Below are positions 1-10,145 of a stretch of DNA of 64,000 nt, in pieces. The translations under genes and the position numbers were made by a program. The notes under the pieces are model-generated. The model searched no databases. It had not been told where the DNA came from and was given only the letters and a program-made list of their open reading frames with translations. The DNA comes from an uncultured Methanoregula sp. Its GTDB lineage: Archaea; Halobacteriota; Methanomicrobia; Methanomicrobiales; Methanospirillaceae. How positions within the stretch are numbered: the first letter of the stretch is position 1; each line of letters starts with the position of its first letter. Location of the stretch: contig NZ_OY763919.1 in NCBI RefSeq assembly GCF_963667735.1, positions 620,001 to 684,000 of the forward strand. The letters run 5' to 3'.

Positions 1-1
1 C

Positions 2-343
2 AATGGCGTGATCTTTCACCGCGTCATCAGCGGGTTCATGATCCAGGGCGGCGATCCGACCGGCACCGGTCGCGGGGGCCCGGGGTACGCAATCAAGGAC
101 GAATTCCCGCCCGGCAATAAAAACGACCGCGGGACCATCTCCATGGCCAACGCGGGTCCCAACACCGGCGGATCCCAGTTCTTCATCAACCTGGTTGACA
201 ACAACTTCCTTGACGGCAAACACCCGGTCTTCGGGAAGGTTGTCGAGGGCATGGATGTTGTCGACAAGATCGGCAAGACCAAGACCGGCCCCGGCGACCG
301 CCCGAACAAGGACGTCGTCATTGTCAAAGCCGTAATGGAATGA
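2..343 (+). CDS. Peptidyl-prolyl cis-trans isomerase, cyclophilin type (5' end cut off by window)
   Basis: This is the C-terminal part of a cyclophilin, which catalyses cis-trans isomerisation of Xaa-Pro bonds and helps proteins fold in the cytoplasm. The reading frame is open from base 2, so the true start lies left of the window. Family signatures visible are [19 protein letters not shown] (the catalytic Arg and the FMxQGGD block), [16 protein letters not shown] and the [11 protein letters not shown] block. About 113 residues remain, so roughly 30-50 N-terminal residues are missing for a typical short archaeal form. The gene is followed by a hairpin-T-tract terminator. Confidence in the family is very high. 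Confidence 0.95.
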   Translation, partial: NGVIFHRVISGFMIQGGDPTGTGRGGPGYAIKDEFPPGNKNDRGTISMANAGPNTGGSQFFINLVDNNFLDGKHPVFGKVVEGMDVVDKIGKTKTGPGDRPNKDVVIVKAVME

Positions 344-360
344 AAAGATAAAACAAAGAG

Positions 361-390
361 GATCTCAGTCAGAGATCTTCCTGCTTTTTT
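361..390 (+). terminator. Hairpin plus T-tract terminator of the cyclophilin gene
   Basis: A perfect 6-bp stem (GATCTC / GAGATC, loop AGTCA) starts 17 bases after the cyclophilin stop codon and is followed by a run of six T at 385-390. The position just after the stop and the T run fit a transcription terminator. Confidence 0.6.
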
Positions 391-692
391 GATATATCGT
401 ATCCTGCGCAGCGCGTTGTGATGTATCTGGTTGGCCTGGGCAAAACCGCACATTCTTGAGGCACGGGCAAGATCCAATTCCGTCCGTTGAGATAAAACGG
501 CAAAACAGGCAACAGAACCTGCGTGGAATGAACCTCCCTGCGGGAGAATGAATACCGCTGCTGTAATCTGTTAAAAACAGATGCTGGAATTGCAGCAATT
601 TTCTGACTGGGCAATGCTCCCGGTTCAACGGGACAAACCGAAGCAAGAGGGAAAATACAAAAAAAGGGACGGGTATTGAGGCTGGGATGGTA
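391..692. other. Intergenic stretch between convergent genes, no gene seen
   Basis: About 300 bases separate the cyclophilin terminator from the 3' end of EF-2. Short open frames exist on the minus strand but have no ribosome binding site, no recognisable domain and skewed composition. A run of seven A at about 659-665 lies just beyond the EF-2 stop. On the minus strand it reads as a T-tract, so it could serve as the EF-2 operon terminator. Nothing else was recognised. Confidence 0.5.
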
Positions 693-2888
693 TTATACGG
701 ACAGATAATCGCTCGGGGTGGGCATCTGTTCTTTTAAGCCCTTCCTCTTGCGGATGCTGACAACAACTTCCTTGACAAGGTTGTTGGGAACCAGTTCGAA
801 ACCGGCAAACTCGGTGTTCCACATGGCACGGCCTTCAGTGGCCGAGCGGATGTCACCGGCAAACCCGAAGAGCTCGGCAACGGGGGCTTTCCCGGCAACA
901 GTGATGGTGTCGCCTTCGCTCGTCATGTCGAAGACCTGACCGCGCCGGCCCTGGATCTGGGAGGTTGCTGCACCCATCTGGTCCATCGGAACGGTGATCT
1001 GGATCTTCTGGACCGGCTCGAGGAGCGAGTCCCCGGCAAGCAGCAGACCGCCCTTGATGGCGCCACGGACTGCGGGGATGACCTGTGCGGGACCACGGTG
1101 GATTGCATCCTCGTGGAGCTTGACATCGGTGAGAACCATCTTGAGGTTCTGGACGGGCTCATCCGCGAGCGGACCCCCGGCGAGTGCCTCATGGATACCT
1201 TCGATAACCAGTTCCATTGTTTCGTTGAGGTACTGGATACCTTTGGTGCTGTCGATGAGCATATTCGTGCCCTTGATCATCTTGACACTCTTTGCCTCAT
1301 CCTTGTCCATGCCGGCCTTGATGAGCACGTCACGGCGCTCCAGCATCTGCTGGTTCATGGTGACTTCGCCAGCCTTGATCAGGTCGACGATCTCATCGGG
1401 GAGGGGTGAGAGGGTAAAGTAGAAGCGGTTGTGCCGGTTGGGGGACTTGCCTTCAACATTTTCAACCTTGCCGGTTACGGTCTCACGATAGACCACGATC
1501 GGCGGGGATGTGACGATCTCGACACCCTTGTCGCGCTTGATACGGCCTGTGATGATCTCAAGGTGGAGTTCTCCCATACCTGCAATCAGGTGTTCGCCAG
1601 TCTCTTCGTTGATGGAGATACTGAGGGTGGGATCTTCCTTGGCCACCTGCCGGAGCACTTCAACAAGCTTTGGCAGGTCCTTCATGTTCTTTGCCTCGAC
1701 GGCAACGGTCATGACGGGTTCGCTGTAGTGCTTGAGAGACTCAAACGGCGTGACTTCCATGAGGGAGCTGACCGTCGATCCGACGATTGCATCCCGGAGA
1801 CCGGTGACTGCGGCAATGTTCCCGGCAACGATCTCCTCGACTTCGACCCTTTTCGGGCCCATGAAGATACCTACCTGCTGGAGGCGGTTCTCTTTCTTGG
1901 CGGTGCCCATGACATAGAGCACATCGCCCCGCTTGAGGCTGCCGGAGAAGAGACGCCCGGTGGCGACTTCCCCTGCATGGGGGTCAAACGAGATGTCGGT
2001 AACCATCATTGCAACAGGTCCGGTCGCATCGCAGGCAAGCATGGATTTGCCTTCCTTCGTGGTCTTGTCACCGTGCCAGATGACGTTGACACGCCGGGGC
2101 TGGGCCTCGAGCGGGTTGGGCAGTTTGTTCACTACCATATCAAGGAGAACTTCCGAGAGGGGGCTGTTCTTTGCCAGGTACTTCATGTCACCTGCGCGGC
2201 ACTTGTCGTACACAATCTTGAAGGAGATACCGCTCTTCTTCATGAACGGCACCGATACTGCCCAGTTGTAGAGCGCGGATCCGAATGCAACGGTTCCTGC
2301 GCCGGCATCGAGTTTCCAGCCATTGTTGTAGGCTTCCTCGTTCATGCCCTTGATCAGCTTGTTGACCTTGTCGATCACTTTGCCGAGCCGGATCTGCATC
2401 TCCATGTCGTCGACTTTAAGCTCGTTGATGAGCCGGTCGACCTTGTTGATGAAGAGAACGGGACGGACACCCTCCTTGAGGGCCTGGCGGAGCACCGTCT
2501 CGGTCTGGGGCATGGTGCCTTCAACCGCATCAACGAGCACGACCGCTCCGTCCACCGCACGCATGGCACGGGTGACGTCGCCACCGAAGTCCACGTGGCC
2601 CGGCGTATCGATCATGTTGATGAGGAAGTCCTGGCCTTCGTACTCATGCACCATCGAGACGTTGGATGCGTCGATGGTGATACCTCGGGCCTGCTCTTCC
2701 GGATCCGAGTCCATGAAGAGCTGTTTTCCTGCAAGCTCCTCAGAGATGATGCCTGCACCTGAAAGCAGGTTGTCGGAGAGTGTGGTCTTGCCGTGGTCGA
2801 TGTGCGCTACAATACCGATGTTCCGAATGTGCTTCGGATCCTTCATGAGCTCTACTACGCGCTCAACCGTTTTTTTGCCGCGGGACAT
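693..2888 (-). CDS. fusA: Translation elongation factor EF-2
   Basis: EF-2 is the GTPase that translocates tRNA and mRNA on the ribosome. The 731-residue length is usual for archaea. The N-terminal G domain shows [10 protein letters not shown] (P-loop), the ARGITI switch region, DTPGHVDF and NKVD. Domain IV carries [17 protein letters not shown], where the His (about residue 597) is the residue converted to diphthamide in archaea and eukaryotes. It is the last gene of a minus-strand rps12-rps7-EF-2 operon, 24 bases after rps7, the classical 'str' arrangement. The start follows [14 protein letters not shown], typical of archaeal EF-2. No anomaly was seen. Confidence 0.98.
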   Translation of the reverse strand: MSRGKKTVERVVELMKDPKHIRNIGIVAHIDHGKTTLSDNLLSGAGIISEELAGKQLFMDSDPEEQARGITIDASNVSMVHEYEGQDFLINMIDTPGHVDFGGDVTRAMRAVDGAVVLVDAVEGTMPQTETVLRQALKEGVRPVLFINKVDRLINELKVDDMEMQIRLGKVIDKVNKLIKGMNEEAYNNGWKLDAGAGTVAFGSALYNWAVSVPFMKKSGISFKIVYDKCRAGDMKYLAKNSPLSEVLLDMVVNKLPNPLEAQPRRVNVIWHGDKTTKEGKSMLACDATGPVAMMVTDISFDPHAGEVATGRLFSGSLKRGDVLYVMGTAKKENRLQQVGIFMGPKRVEVEEIVAGNIAAVTGLRDAIVGSTVSSLMEVTPFESLKHYSEPVMTVAVEAKNMKDLPKLVEVLRQVAKEDPTLSISINEETGEHLIAGMGELHLEIITGRIKRDKGVEIVTSPPIVVYRETVTGKVENVEGKSPNRHNRFYFTLSPLPDEIVDLIKAGEVTMNQQMLERRDVLIKAGMDKDEAKSVKMIKGTNMLIDSTKGIQYLNETMELVIEGIHEALAGGPLADEPVQNLKMVLTDVKLHEDAIHRGPAQVIPAVRGAIKGGLLLAGDSLLEPVQKIQITVPMDQMGAATSQIQGRRGQVFDMTSEGDTITVAGKAPVAELFGFAGDIRSATEGRAMWNTEFAGFELVPNNLVKEVVVSIRKRKGLKEQMPTPSDYLSV

Positions 2889-2912
2889 GAAATGACCTCA
2901 AAAAAAGATGAA

Positions 2913-3491
2913 TTAACGGGCGGACTTCGCGATCCGCTCGCGCTCTTCCTTTTTCCCGACCGAGTAACATTTCATGTCGCCCTTGGATGCGGCGATGAGT
3001 TCATCGGCGAGAACTGCGCTTGCACTCTTCTTGCTGGTGCTGGAACCCTTCAGGGTTGCTTCCGCAAGGAAGTGAATTGCCGTGTCAACCCTGCGCATGG
3101 GTGCGGTATCGACCGATTTCGGAACATTGATACCACCGTATTTTAACCGGACCGTCTCTTCGCGGGGGCCCGAGTTGCCGATCGCTTCGACCAGTACTTC
3201 GATGGGGTTGCGCTTGGTCTTCTTGTTGATGATAACAAATGCATCCCGCACGATCCGGATTGCCAGCTGTTTCTTTCCGGTATTATTCTCGGTCTGCATC
3301 AGGCGGTTGATTAACCGCTCGACAATCATCATGTTGCTCTTACCAAATTCCTGGCGGGAGAACTTGCCGCAGGAATGGGGGATGATCTGGGAGGTGAGGG
3401 TGACGTAGCGCATGAGGCTGGGGTCGTTAACCTTGACTTCGGAGGCATCCCACTGATTGAACAGGAGTTTCTTTCCGGCTTCTTCTGACAT
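2913..3491 (-). CDS. rps7: 30S ribosomal protein S7
   Basis: S7 nucleates assembly of the 30S head by binding 16S rRNA. The 192-residue product has the archaeal/eukaryotic S7 (uS7) features: an N-terminal extension, then GKSNMMIVERLINRLMQ, a KRNPIEVLVEAIGNSGPRE block and PMRRVDTAIHFLAEA. It ends with a basic ERERIAKSAR tail. It lies 5 bases downstream of rps12 and 24 bases upstream of EF-2 on the same strand, so the three are almost certainly co-transcribed. Length and motifs are normal. Confidence 0.97.
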   Translation of the reverse strand: MSEEAGKKLLFNQWDASEVKVNDPSLMRYVTLTSQIIPHSCGKFSRQEFGKSNMMIVERLINRLMQTENNTGKKQLAIRIVRDAFVIINKKTKRNPIEVLVEAIGNSGPREETVRLKYGGINVPKSVDTAPMRRVDTAIHFLAEATLKGSSTSKKSASAVLADELIAASKGDMKCYSVGKKEERERIAKSAR

Positions 3492-3496
3492 TCAAA

Positions 3497-3925
3497 TCAC
3501 CTGCGCGGTTTCTCTTTCCTGCCAATGACCATCTCATGGAGGCAGACGTTGTTCACTTTGGTGACGACATACCGGACACCGGGAATATCTCCCATGGACC
3601 GGCCCAGACGGCCGCCGATGCCTTCGATCTCGACTTCATCGTGTTCATCGATAAAGTTGATGGCACCATCACCGACTGCGAATGCGCTGACCTGCCGTCC
3701 GTTCTTGATCAGCTGGACGCGCACGCACTTCCGGATTGCGGAGTTGGGCTGCTTAGCCTCGACACCGATCTTCTCAAGCACGATACCTCTCGCCTGCGGA
3801 GCGCCCTCAAGGGGATCCGACTTCACATCGAGATTGAGTTCACGGCGGGCGTAATTCTTGTCTGCCCACCGGAACTTATTTGAGTCCCGAACCAGTTTTC
3901 TGGCTGCAAATTTACCCTGTCCCAT
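3497..3925 (-). CDS. rps12: 30S ribosomal protein S12
   Basis: S12 sits at the decoding centre and contributes to translational fidelity. The 142-residue archaeal form (uS12/S23 type) begins [14 protein letters not shown]. It contains the conserved [19 protein letters not shown] block, [13 protein letters not shown], and a basic GRKEKPRR C-terminus. It is the first gene of the minus-strand rps12-rps7-EF-2 operon. The 165-base region to the divergent queD holds an AT-rich TATA-like stretch (TTTATAAAT at about 4001-4009) that could serve either direction. Confidence 0.97.
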   Translation of the reverse strand: MGQGKFAARKLVRDSNKFRWADKNYARRELNLDVKSDPLEGAPQARGIVLEKIGVEAKQPNSAIRKCVRVQLIKNGRQVSAFAVGDGAINFIDEHDEVEIEGIGGRLGRSMGDIPGVRYVVTKVNNVCLHEMVIGRKEKPRR

Positions 3926-4090
3926 TAAATAGCCTCATTTAAGTTGATTTTGTGGTTATCGATAACCCACACTGGGATATGTACTAACGCGGGTGATCGA
4001 TTTATAAATTGTGGCCTCCCACCTGCCTGTCTTATACTATTGATCCTCAGCCATAATAACATTAATTCCTCTCAAGGCCAATGATGAGCA

Positions 4091-4495
4091 ATGAAGACCG
4101 GGATCTATAAGGAGGTGCAGATTGATACCAGCCACCGCCTGCTCCATTATCAGGGCAAGTGCGCCAATCTCCACGGGCACCGGTGGAAGATCGAGGTCTG
4201 GATGGAGGGGGAGCCGAACCCTGCCACGCAGATCGTGATCGATTACAGTCTGATCAAAAAAATTGTGAACAAGTACGATCACCAGATCATCCTCAACCAG
4301 GATGACCCGATGGTTCCCCGCATCCGCGAGTTCCACCCGGTGATCACAACACCCGGTGACCCGACCAGCGAGCTGATCGCATCCATCATCCGGGAGGATC
4401 TCTATGCAGCCTGCCGCGAACTGGGTATAAAGGCAACGGTACCGAAAATCCGGGTGTGGGAATCCCCGACATCCTGTGCTGAGCTTACAGAATGA
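4091..4495 (+). CDS. queD: 6-carboxytetrahydropterin synthase (QueD/PTPS family)
   Basis: QueD converts 7,8-dihydroneopterin triphosphate to 6-carboxytetrahydropterin on the way to preQ0, the precursor of archaeosine in archaeal tRNA. The 134-residue product shows the zinc-binding His of SHRLLHYQGKC and LHGHRW, with the catalytic Cys in GKCANLHGH. A DHQIILN and a later CAEL segment complete the PTPS fold. Its stop codon overlaps the start of queE (ATGA), and queC follows, so the pathway context is strong. No riboswitch-like structure was recognised upstream. A PTPS acting in pterin synthesis would be the alternative, but the neighbours argue for QueD. Confidence 0.93.
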   Translation: MKTGIYKEVQIDTSHRLLHYQGKCANLHGHRWKIEVWMEGEPNPATQIVIDYSLIKKIVNKYDHQIILNQDDPMVPRIREFHPVITTPGDPTSELIASIIREDLYAACRELGIKATVPKIRVWESPTSCAELTE

Positions 4496-5100
4496 AGATC
4501 GCAGATATTTTCCGGAGCCTCCAGGGTGAGGGGAAGAACCAGGGGAAGCCCTGCCTCTTCATCCGGCTTGCCGGATGCAACCTGAAATGCCGCTGGTGCG
4601 ATACACCGGAATCACGGGATGGCGGTATGGAGATGAGTCTTGATACCATCCTTGAACAGGTCTGGCGCCTCAACCCGCCTTATGTCTGTATCACGGGAGG
4701 AGAACCCCTGCTCCAGGCAGACGACCTTGAACACCTGCTCGCGTCACTTTCGCGGAGAGGGACTCTTATCGATATCGAGACCAACGGGACGATCGATTTT
4801 TGTAACCTCCAGAAGTATGCATCGGTATGCATGGACGTGAAGTGCCCGTCATCCGGTGAACAGAGCAACCTTGCCCTGCTGGAAAAGATCCTCCCGCAGG
4901 ACAGTGTGAAATTTGTCGTGCATGACGAAGCGGATTGTCGTTATGCGCAGGAAGTCATGGATACCCACCGAATTGCAGGGGAGATCTTCTTCTCACCCGT
5001 CTTTGGCACGGATTATGCACCCATTACCCGGTTCATCCTTGTCAATAACCTTCCGGTGAGGTTCCAGCTGCAGCTCCACAAAATTATCGGAGTGAAATGA
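4492..5100 (+). CDS. queE: 7-carboxy-7-deazaguanine synthase, radical SAM (QueE)
   Basis: QueE rearranges 6-carboxytetrahydropterin into 7-carboxy-7-deazaguanine by radical SAM chemistry. The 202-residue protein starts [13 protein letters not shown], typical of QueE. It has the CX3CX2C cluster motif in [13 protein letters not shown], and the glycine-rich SAM segment [10 protein letters not shown] follows. It overlaps queD by four bases and queC by four bases, so the three are translationally coupled. Length is in the QueE range. Confidence 0.94.
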   Translation: MKIADIFRSLQGEGKNQGKPCLFIRLAGCNLKCRWCDTPESRDGGMEMSLDTILEQVWRLNPPYVCITGGEPLLQADDLEHLLASLSRRGTLIDIETNGTIDFCNLQKYASVCMDVKCPSSGEQSNLALLEKILPQDSVKFVVHDEADCRYAQEVMDTHRIAGEIFFSPVFGTDYAPITRFILVNNLPVRFQLQLHKIIGVK

Positions 5101-5765
5101 TGAAAGCCGTTTGTTTACTCTCCGGAGGCATGGATTCGTCCACCCTCGCGTACGTGGCAAAAGACAAAGGATACGAGATCCTGGCCCTTCACCTGAATTA
5201 CGGGCAGAGGACCGAGAGAAAAGAACTTGCCTGCGCAAAAAAGATTGCCGGCCTGCTGGATGCAAAGGACTTTCTCGAACTGGATGTCGGGTATTTCACC
5301 CGGTTCGGGGCCAGCAGTCTTACGGATACATCGATTGCGGTCGAAGAGTTTGATCCCGCACGGGCACATGTACCCAATACCTACGTCCCGTTCCGGAATG
5401 CAAACCTGCTCTCTATCGCAACCAGTTTTGCCGAAGCGAGAGGTGCAGATGCCATCTTCATCGGTGTCCAGTCGCTGGACTACAGCGGATATCCTGACTG
5501 CAGACCGGCATTCATCGAGGCTTTCCAGAACGTGATCAACCTTGGCACAAAAGACACGACCGAGATTACCCTTTTTACGCCATTTATCAGGATGACCAAG
5601 ACCGATATCCTGCGCGAAGGCATGAGACTTGGCGTGCCCTATGAACACACCTGGTCCTGTTACCGCAATGAAGGCAAGGCCTGCGGTACCTGCGGGTCCT
5701 GCCATTTCCGGAAGGAGGCATTTGCCGCCATGGGGAGAAAGGATCCCATAGAGTACGAGGAATAA
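5097..5765 (+). CDS. queC: 7-cyano-7-deazaguanine (preQ0) synthase QueC
   Basis: QueC uses ATP and ammonia to turn 7-carboxy-7-deazaguanine into preQ0, which archaeal TGT inserts at tRNA position 15 for archaeosine. The 222-residue product has the PP-loop [11 protein letters not shown] at its N-terminus, [13 protein letters not shown] and [14 protein letters not shown]. The C-terminal zinc site is [15 protein letters not shown] with clustered Cys. Start codons at 5097 and 5100 are both possible (ATGATG). The arcTGT gene is not in the window. Confidence 0.95.
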   Translation: MMKAVCLLSGGMDSSTLAYVAKDKGYEILALHLNYGQRTERKELACAKKIAGLLDAKDFLELDVGYFTRFGASSLTDTSIAVEEFDPARAHVPNTYVPFRNANLLSIATSFAEARGADAIFIGVQSLDYSGYPDCRPAFIEAFQNVINLGTKDTTEITLFTPFIRMTKTDILREGMRLGVPYEHTWSCYRNEGKACGTCGSCHFRKEAFAAMGRKDPIEYEE

Positions 5766-6263
5766 ATGGAGATCTTTCGCGGGAGACGGCTCTGGATCGA
5801 ACAGCGCAGGGTGCAGCTGCCAAACGGGCTGGAGCGGGAAAAACTCATTGTCCACCCGAGCAGTGCCGTTGCGATCCTGCCCATAGAGTGTGACCGGTGC
5901 AAGCTGATCCGGCAATACCGGTACGCCATCGATGATTATATCCTTGAAGCCCCGGCCGGAGCGCTTGAAAACGATGAAGAGCCACTGACGGCAGCGGGAC
6001 GGGAACTGATCGAAGAGACCGGTTTTGCAGCCCTGTCGATCGAACCCCGGGGATTTATCATCACAACTCCCGGGTATACTGATGAGAAGATCTACCTGTA
6101 CGAAGCCCACGGGCTGACACCTTCTCAGGAATACGGGAAAGATGAGGACGAGGTTATCGAGGTTGTAGATGTAGCGGTCAGCGACCTCCCCGCCATGGTG
6201 CGGGACGGGAAGATCACCGATGCCAAGACCATCTGCCTCATCTACCGGTGCCTCGGGTGCTGA
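5766..6263 (+). CDS. Nudix hydrolase, probable ADP-ribose pyrophosphatase
   Basis: A 165-residue Nudix protein that probably hydrolyses ADP-ribose or related nucleoside diphosphate sugars to AMP and a sugar phosphate. The Nudix box GX5EX7REXXEEXG is intact (GALENDEE ... GRELIEETGF, about residues 65-87). It is preceded by the IRQYRYAIDDYILEAPAG segment characteristic of the NudF/ADP-ribose group. It begins directly after the queC stop codon, so it is probably co-transcribed with the preQ0 genes, though a role in that pathway is not implied. Substrate is inferred from family resemblance only. Confidence 0.88.
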   Translation: MEIFRGRRLWIEQRRVQLPNGLEREKLIVHPSSAVAILPIECDRCKLIRQYRYAIDDYILEAPAGALENDEEPLTAAGRELIEETGFAALSIEPRGFIITTPGYTDEKIYLYEAHGLTPSQEYGKDEDEVIEVVDVAVSDLPAMVRDGKITDAKTICLIYRCLGC

Positions 6264-6265
6264 CC

Positions 6266-7168
6266 ATGCGATGGTTCCTCGTCACGGTCATCATTCTCAT
6301 CGTATGCCTGGTATCGGCGGGATGTACAGGAGGTACCGCTCCTGCCAAATCCACGTACTCGGTTGATGCCGGAGGGGTTCTCTCCCTTGCCTGTGCACCG
6401 GCAGCAACGAGCGAAGAGGTGCTCTTTACCAATGACACGTTCACATTATCGCGAATCGTGATGCACACGGAGGATGGCGATGTGGTGACTTACCTTGCAG
6501 CACCAAAATCTCCAAAGGCAGCAATCGTGTACGTGCCGGGTGCAGGGGAGAGACGTTCTGGACATGATGAACGGATGGTCCGGTTCGCATCGGCCGGTTA
6601 CGCATTCCTCTTTGTAGATACGCGGGGCAACGGGGCGGAGACCGCAGGAGTGCCGTTCGGCCAGCAGCTGATCCAGCAGGATTATGCCCGGTTTGAGAAG
6701 GGCGAGATGCCGCAATACTACCTGAGTATCTGCGATCTCGTATCAGCACAGAAGATGCTCACCGGAAAATTCCAGGTACCGGTATATGCAATGGGGTCCA
6801 GCAACGGGGGCCGGTACGCAGCCGTGGCAGCCGGTGTAGATTCTCAGTTTGCCGGTTACGTGGGTATCTCCACATCGGACTGGGGGCTCCGCGATTCCGT
6901 TCTCAGGCAGGGATATACCGGTGACCCGGTCCGGTTTGCGACATCGCTGGAACCGGGTACATATATTGGATCAATCTCGCCTCGGCCGGTCTGGATGTTC
7001 CATGCAGAAAAGGATCCGATTATCCCATTCGGGAACGGACAGCAGCTCTTTGCAAAAGCACAGGAGCCCAAGACATTCCTGAACTTTACCGGGGATCACG
7101 GCATCAACTCCGATGTTGATACTAAGATCCTTTGGCAATGGGCGCAAATTTATGCCCCCCGCGGGTGA
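6266..7168 (+). CDS. Predicted lipoprotein alpha/beta hydrolase
   Basis: A roughly 300-residue protein with an N-terminal hydrophobic segment ending in a lipobox-like LVSAGC, so probably exported and lipid-anchored. It has an alpha/beta hydrolase domain. The nucleophile elbow is MGSSNGGRYA, followed by HAEKDPIIPFGNG (acid) and GDHGINSD (His), a complete Ser-Asp-His set of the dienelactone-hydrolase type. I chose the ATG at 6266, two bases after the Nudix stop codon, because it gives a normal signal peptide; an earlier in-frame start at 6248 overlaps the Nudix gene. The substrate is unknown. Esterase or peptidase activity outside the membrane is an inference. Confidence 0.8.
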   Translation: MRWFLVTVIILIVCLVSAGCTGGTAPAKSTYSVDAGGVLSLACAPAATSEEVLFTNDTFTLSRIVMHTEDGDVVTYLAAPKSPKAAIVYVPGAGERRSGHDERMVRFASAGYAFLFVDTRGNGAETAGVPFGQQLIQQDYARFEKGEMPQYYLSICDLVSAQKMLTGKFQVPVYAMGSSNGGRYAAVAAGVDSQFAGYVGISTSDWGLRDSVLRQGYTGDPVRFATSLEPGTYIGSISPRPVWMFHAEKDPIIPFGNGQQLFAKAQEPKTFLNFTGDHGINSDVDTKILWQWAQIYAPRG

Positions 7169-7206
7169 ATAGGTAATAGCTCTAAAAGAGAGGTTTGATT
7201 CGGGCA

Positions 7207-8481
7207 ATGGCAGAAGAAGCAGTGGAGATGGACGATGCGCGCAAGCGCTATGAATTCAAGAAGACCCTGGAGAAACTCCAGTCACAGCAGGGAGACGGGA
7301 CGGAGCTGATAACGCTCTACATCCCGCCCGACAAGCAGATCTTCGATGTGACCAACCAGCTCAAGGATGAGTTCGGGCAGTGCGCGAATATCAAGAGCAA
7401 GCAGACCAAGACCAATGTCCAGAGCGCCATCTCCTCCATCCTCTCCCGTCTCAAATACTACAAGCGTCCCCCGGCGAGCGGGCTTGCCGTCTTCTGCGGC
7501 ACGGTCAAAACTTTCGGCGACCGGACCGATCTCCAGTGTACCATCATCGAACCGCCGGAGCCTCTCAACCTCTATATGTACCGTTGCAGCTCGAATTTCG
7601 AGCTCGAGCCGCTCCTCCAGATGCTTGAGGAGAAGTACGTGTATGGTCTGCTCGTTCTCGATAAGAGGGAAGCATACTGGGGATTCCTGCGCGGCAACCG
7701 CATTGAACCGGTTGGCGGGGCAAACTCAACGGTGCCGGGCAAGATGCGCAAAGGCGGCCAGTCGGCGGCCCGGTTCGGGCGTCTGCGGGAGATCGCCATC
7801 GACGAATTCTACACGAAGATCGGTGAGCGGTCAAGCGCGATCTACCTTGCAGAAAAGGACTTCTTCGAGAGATTCAAAGGGGTTCTGATCGGGGGACCAA
7901 GCCCGACAAAAGAGGAGTTCGAGAAAGGGAATTATCTCCATCACGAGGTCCAGAAAAGGATCGTCGGGCTCTTCGATGTTGCGTACACCAATGAGGACGG
8001 GCTCTCGGAACTGGTTGATGCAGCCAAGGATGCCCTCAAAGGCATGACCGTTATCAAGGAGAAGGCCTTCATGGACCGGTTCTTAAAAGAGCTGGTAAAG
8101 GAAGACGGGCTTGCAGCATACGGAGAGGAGAGCATCCGCCACAACCTCGGGATAGGCGCAGTCGATATCCTCCTTCTCTCGGCAAAACTCCGTAAATCAC
8201 GGCTGAGAATCAAATGCCAGAGCTGTGATTATACAACAGAGAAGACGATCAATATCGAGCCGGGCAAGACGGTAGGGGATATTCCGCTTGGGATCTGCCC
8301 AAAATGCTCGGCACCGCTCGTGCTCGATGAAGAGATCGATATTGTTGACGAACTGACAAAACTGGCCGACCAGAGCAGTTCCAAAGTCGAGATCATCTCC
8401 GACGATTTCGAGGAGGGATCTATCCTCTTTACGGCATTCGGCGGAATAGCGGCCATCCTCCGGTACAGGACGGGATACTGA
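7207..8481 (+). CDS. prf1: Peptide chain release factor aRF1
   Basis: aRF1 recognises all three stop codons and triggers peptide release. The protein of about 424 residues shows the NIKS stop-codon motif (CANIKSKQTK) in domain 1 and the catalytic GGQ (MRKGGQSAARFGR) in domain 2. A C-terminal domain contains a zinc-ribbon-like CQSCDY ... CPKCSAP. The ATG at 7207 gives MAEEAVEMDDARKRYEFKK and leaves room for the upstream GAGAGG. An in-frame TTG at 7195 lies too close to that site. The stop overlaps argS (TGATG), so the two are coupled. Confidence 0.96.
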   Translation: MAEEAVEMDDARKRYEFKKTLEKLQSQQGDGTELITLYIPPDKQIFDVTNQLKDEFGQCANIKSKQTKTNVQSAISSILSRLKYYKRPPASGLAVFCGTVKTFGDRTDLQCTIIEPPEPLNLYMYRCSSNFELEPLLQMLEEKYVYGLLVLDKREAYWGFLRGNRIEPVGGANSTVPGKMRKGGQSAARFGRLREIAIDEFYTKIGERSSAIYLAEKDFFERFKGVLIGGPSPTKEEFEKGNYLHHEVQKRIVGLFDVAYTNEDGLSELVDAAKDALKGMTVIKEKAFMDRFLKELVKEDGLAAYGEESIRHNLGIGAVDILLLSAKLRKSRLRIKCQSCDYTTEKTINIEPGKTVGDIPLGICPKCSAPLVLDEEIDIVDELTKLADQSSSKVEIISDDFEEGSILFTAFGGIAAILRYRTGY

Positions 8482-10145
8482 TGCTTCAGGACATGTTCAC
8501 AATAATAGAAACGGCAATCAAAGAGACTACCGGTGTTGCTGATGCACTCCTGGTCGCTGGTGGCGAGCATGCAGATCTCGCAACCACGGTTGCATTTACT
8601 CTTGCAAAACAAAAGAGACAGGCTCCGGTAAAGATTGCACAGGAACTTGCTGCGGATCTTACCAAACGCCCCGATCTCGCCGGGATTACCATTGAGGCAA
8701 AAGGTCCGTATATCAATTTCATATTCGGGAAAGACTATGTCAGCAACGTCCTGAGAGCCGCGGTTCAGCCGGGATACGGGAACCTGCCAAAGAAACCGAT
8801 CCGGGTTGTCCTCGAACACACGAGCGCGAACCCGAACGGCCCCCTGCATGTCGGGCATATCCGGAACTCTATCATCGGGGATACGCTCGCCCGTGCATTC
8901 AGGAAAGCGGGTTACCCGCTCGAAGTCCAGTATTACGTCAATGACATGGGCAGGCAGATCGCCATCGTGGCCTGGGGATTCGACAACCTCGACAGCAAAC
9001 AACTCGATGGTGAAAAAGAGGATGCTCACATTGCCCGGATCTATATTGCGGCAAACCGCGAGATCGAGAAGGATGAGGGAATCACCCAGCAGGTCAACAC
9101 CCTGATGCAGCTTGTAGAGAACGGGGACCCGGCAACGGTGAAAAAGTTCCGCCGCGAGGTCTCGCGGTGCCTTGACGGGTTCAAGGTCACGATGAAGGAT
9201 CTCAATGTTGCCCATGACCGGTTCGTCTGGGAGAGCGACTTCATCCGGAACGGGAACACAGAAAGGATCATCAACAAGCTCAAGAGGATCCCCCAGGCAC
9301 ACGAAGAGGAGACGCTCTATCTCGATCTCTCGGAGTTCGGGTTCGAGAACAAGTACGTTCTCCGCAGGAGCGACGGGACTTCGGTCTATGCAGCCCGGGA
9401 TCTTGCCTTCCATGCCTGGAAAGGGGCAAATTTCGACCGGGTCATCGATGTCCTAGGCGCTGATCACAAACTGATCGGGGCCCAGCTCCAGTGCACGATG
9501 AAACTCCTCGGGGAAAAGGTACCGGAGATCGTCCACTTCGAATTCGTCTCGCTTCCCGAAGGTTCGATGAGCACCCGGGCCGGCAAGTTCGTCTCGGCCG
9601 ATGATCTCATAACTGAAATCCGTAAGCGGGCATTCGAGGAAGTGACCACCCGGAGACCGGAACTGGATGAGAAAACGCGCCGGTCAATCGCGCAATCGGT
9701 CGGTCTCGCCGCGATCCGGTATGATATCGTGAAAGTATCCCCCGAAAAGAGCACCGTGTTCGACTGGAAGGAGGCGCTGGATTTCGAGCGGCAGAGCGGC
9801 CCCTACATCCAGTACGCCCATGCCCGGGCCTGCAGCATCTTGGAGAAGGCAGGGGCATTCCCCGAAGTTTTCGAGCTTGAGACCGAACAGGAGATCATCC
9901 TTGCAAAGATGATTGCCCGGTTCCCCCGGGTGATCGAAAATGTGGTTGCCGAGCTCCGCCCGCACATCCTTGCCATCTATGCACGGGAACTGGCTGACAC
10001 CTTCAACACATTCTACCATTATGAGCCGGTGCTCAAAAGCGAGGGACAGATCCGCAACCGGCGCCTCACGCTCGTAAAGGCCGTGCAGAACACGCTCAAA
10101 GAGTCGCTCGAGACCCTTGGGATCGATGCCATCCACTCCATGTGA
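8481..10145 (+). CDS. argS: Arginyl-tRNA synthetase
   Basis: Class I synthetase that charges tRNA-Arg. The 554 residues include an N-terminal Add1-like tRNA-binding domain and the HIGH motif as PLHVGHIRNS (about residue 120). SMSTRAGKFV stands in the KMSKS loop region, as is common in ArgRS. A C-terminal DALR anticodon domain ends FYHYEPVLKSEGQIRNRRL. Start overlaps the aRF1 stop and the 3' end overlaps the next gene by about 20 bases. No anomalies. Confidence 0.97.
   Translation: MLQDMFTIIETAIKETTGVADALLVAGGEHADLATTVAFTLAKQKRQAPVKIAQELAADLTKRPDLAGITIEAKGPYINFIFGKDYVSNVLRAAVQPGYGNLPKKPIRVVLEHTSANPNGPLHVGHIRNSIIGDTLARAFRKAGYPLEVQYYVNDMGRQIAIVAWGFDNLDSKQLDGEKEDAHIARIYIAANREIEKDEGITQQVNTLMQLVENGDPATVKKFRREVSRCLDGFKVTMKDLNVAHDRFVWESDFIRNGNTERIINKLKRIPQAHEEETLYLDLSEFGFENKYVLRRSDGTSVYAARDLAFHAWKGANFDRVIDVLGADHKLIGAQLQCTMKLLGEKVPEIVHFEFVSLPEGSMSTRAGKFVSADDLITEIRKRAFEEVTTRRPELDEKTRRSIAQSVGLAAIRYDIVKVSPEKSTVFDWKEALDFERQSGPYIQYAHARACSILEKAGAFPEVFELETEQEIILAKMIARFPRVIENVVAELRPHILAIYARELADTFNTFYHYEPVLKSEGQIRNRRLTLVKAVQNTLKESLETLGIDAIHSM

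Noticed and set aside
1431..2762. A 443-codon open frame on the plus strand opposite EF-2
   Set aside because: It lies fully antisense to a certain EF-2 gene, is His/Asp/Val-biased as expected for the complement of GC-rich codons, and has no domain or ribosome site.
3926..4090. Possible preQ1-type riboswitch upstream of queD
   Set aside because: No aptamer-like stem-loop with the expected A-rich tail was seen, and such riboswitches are essentially bacterial.
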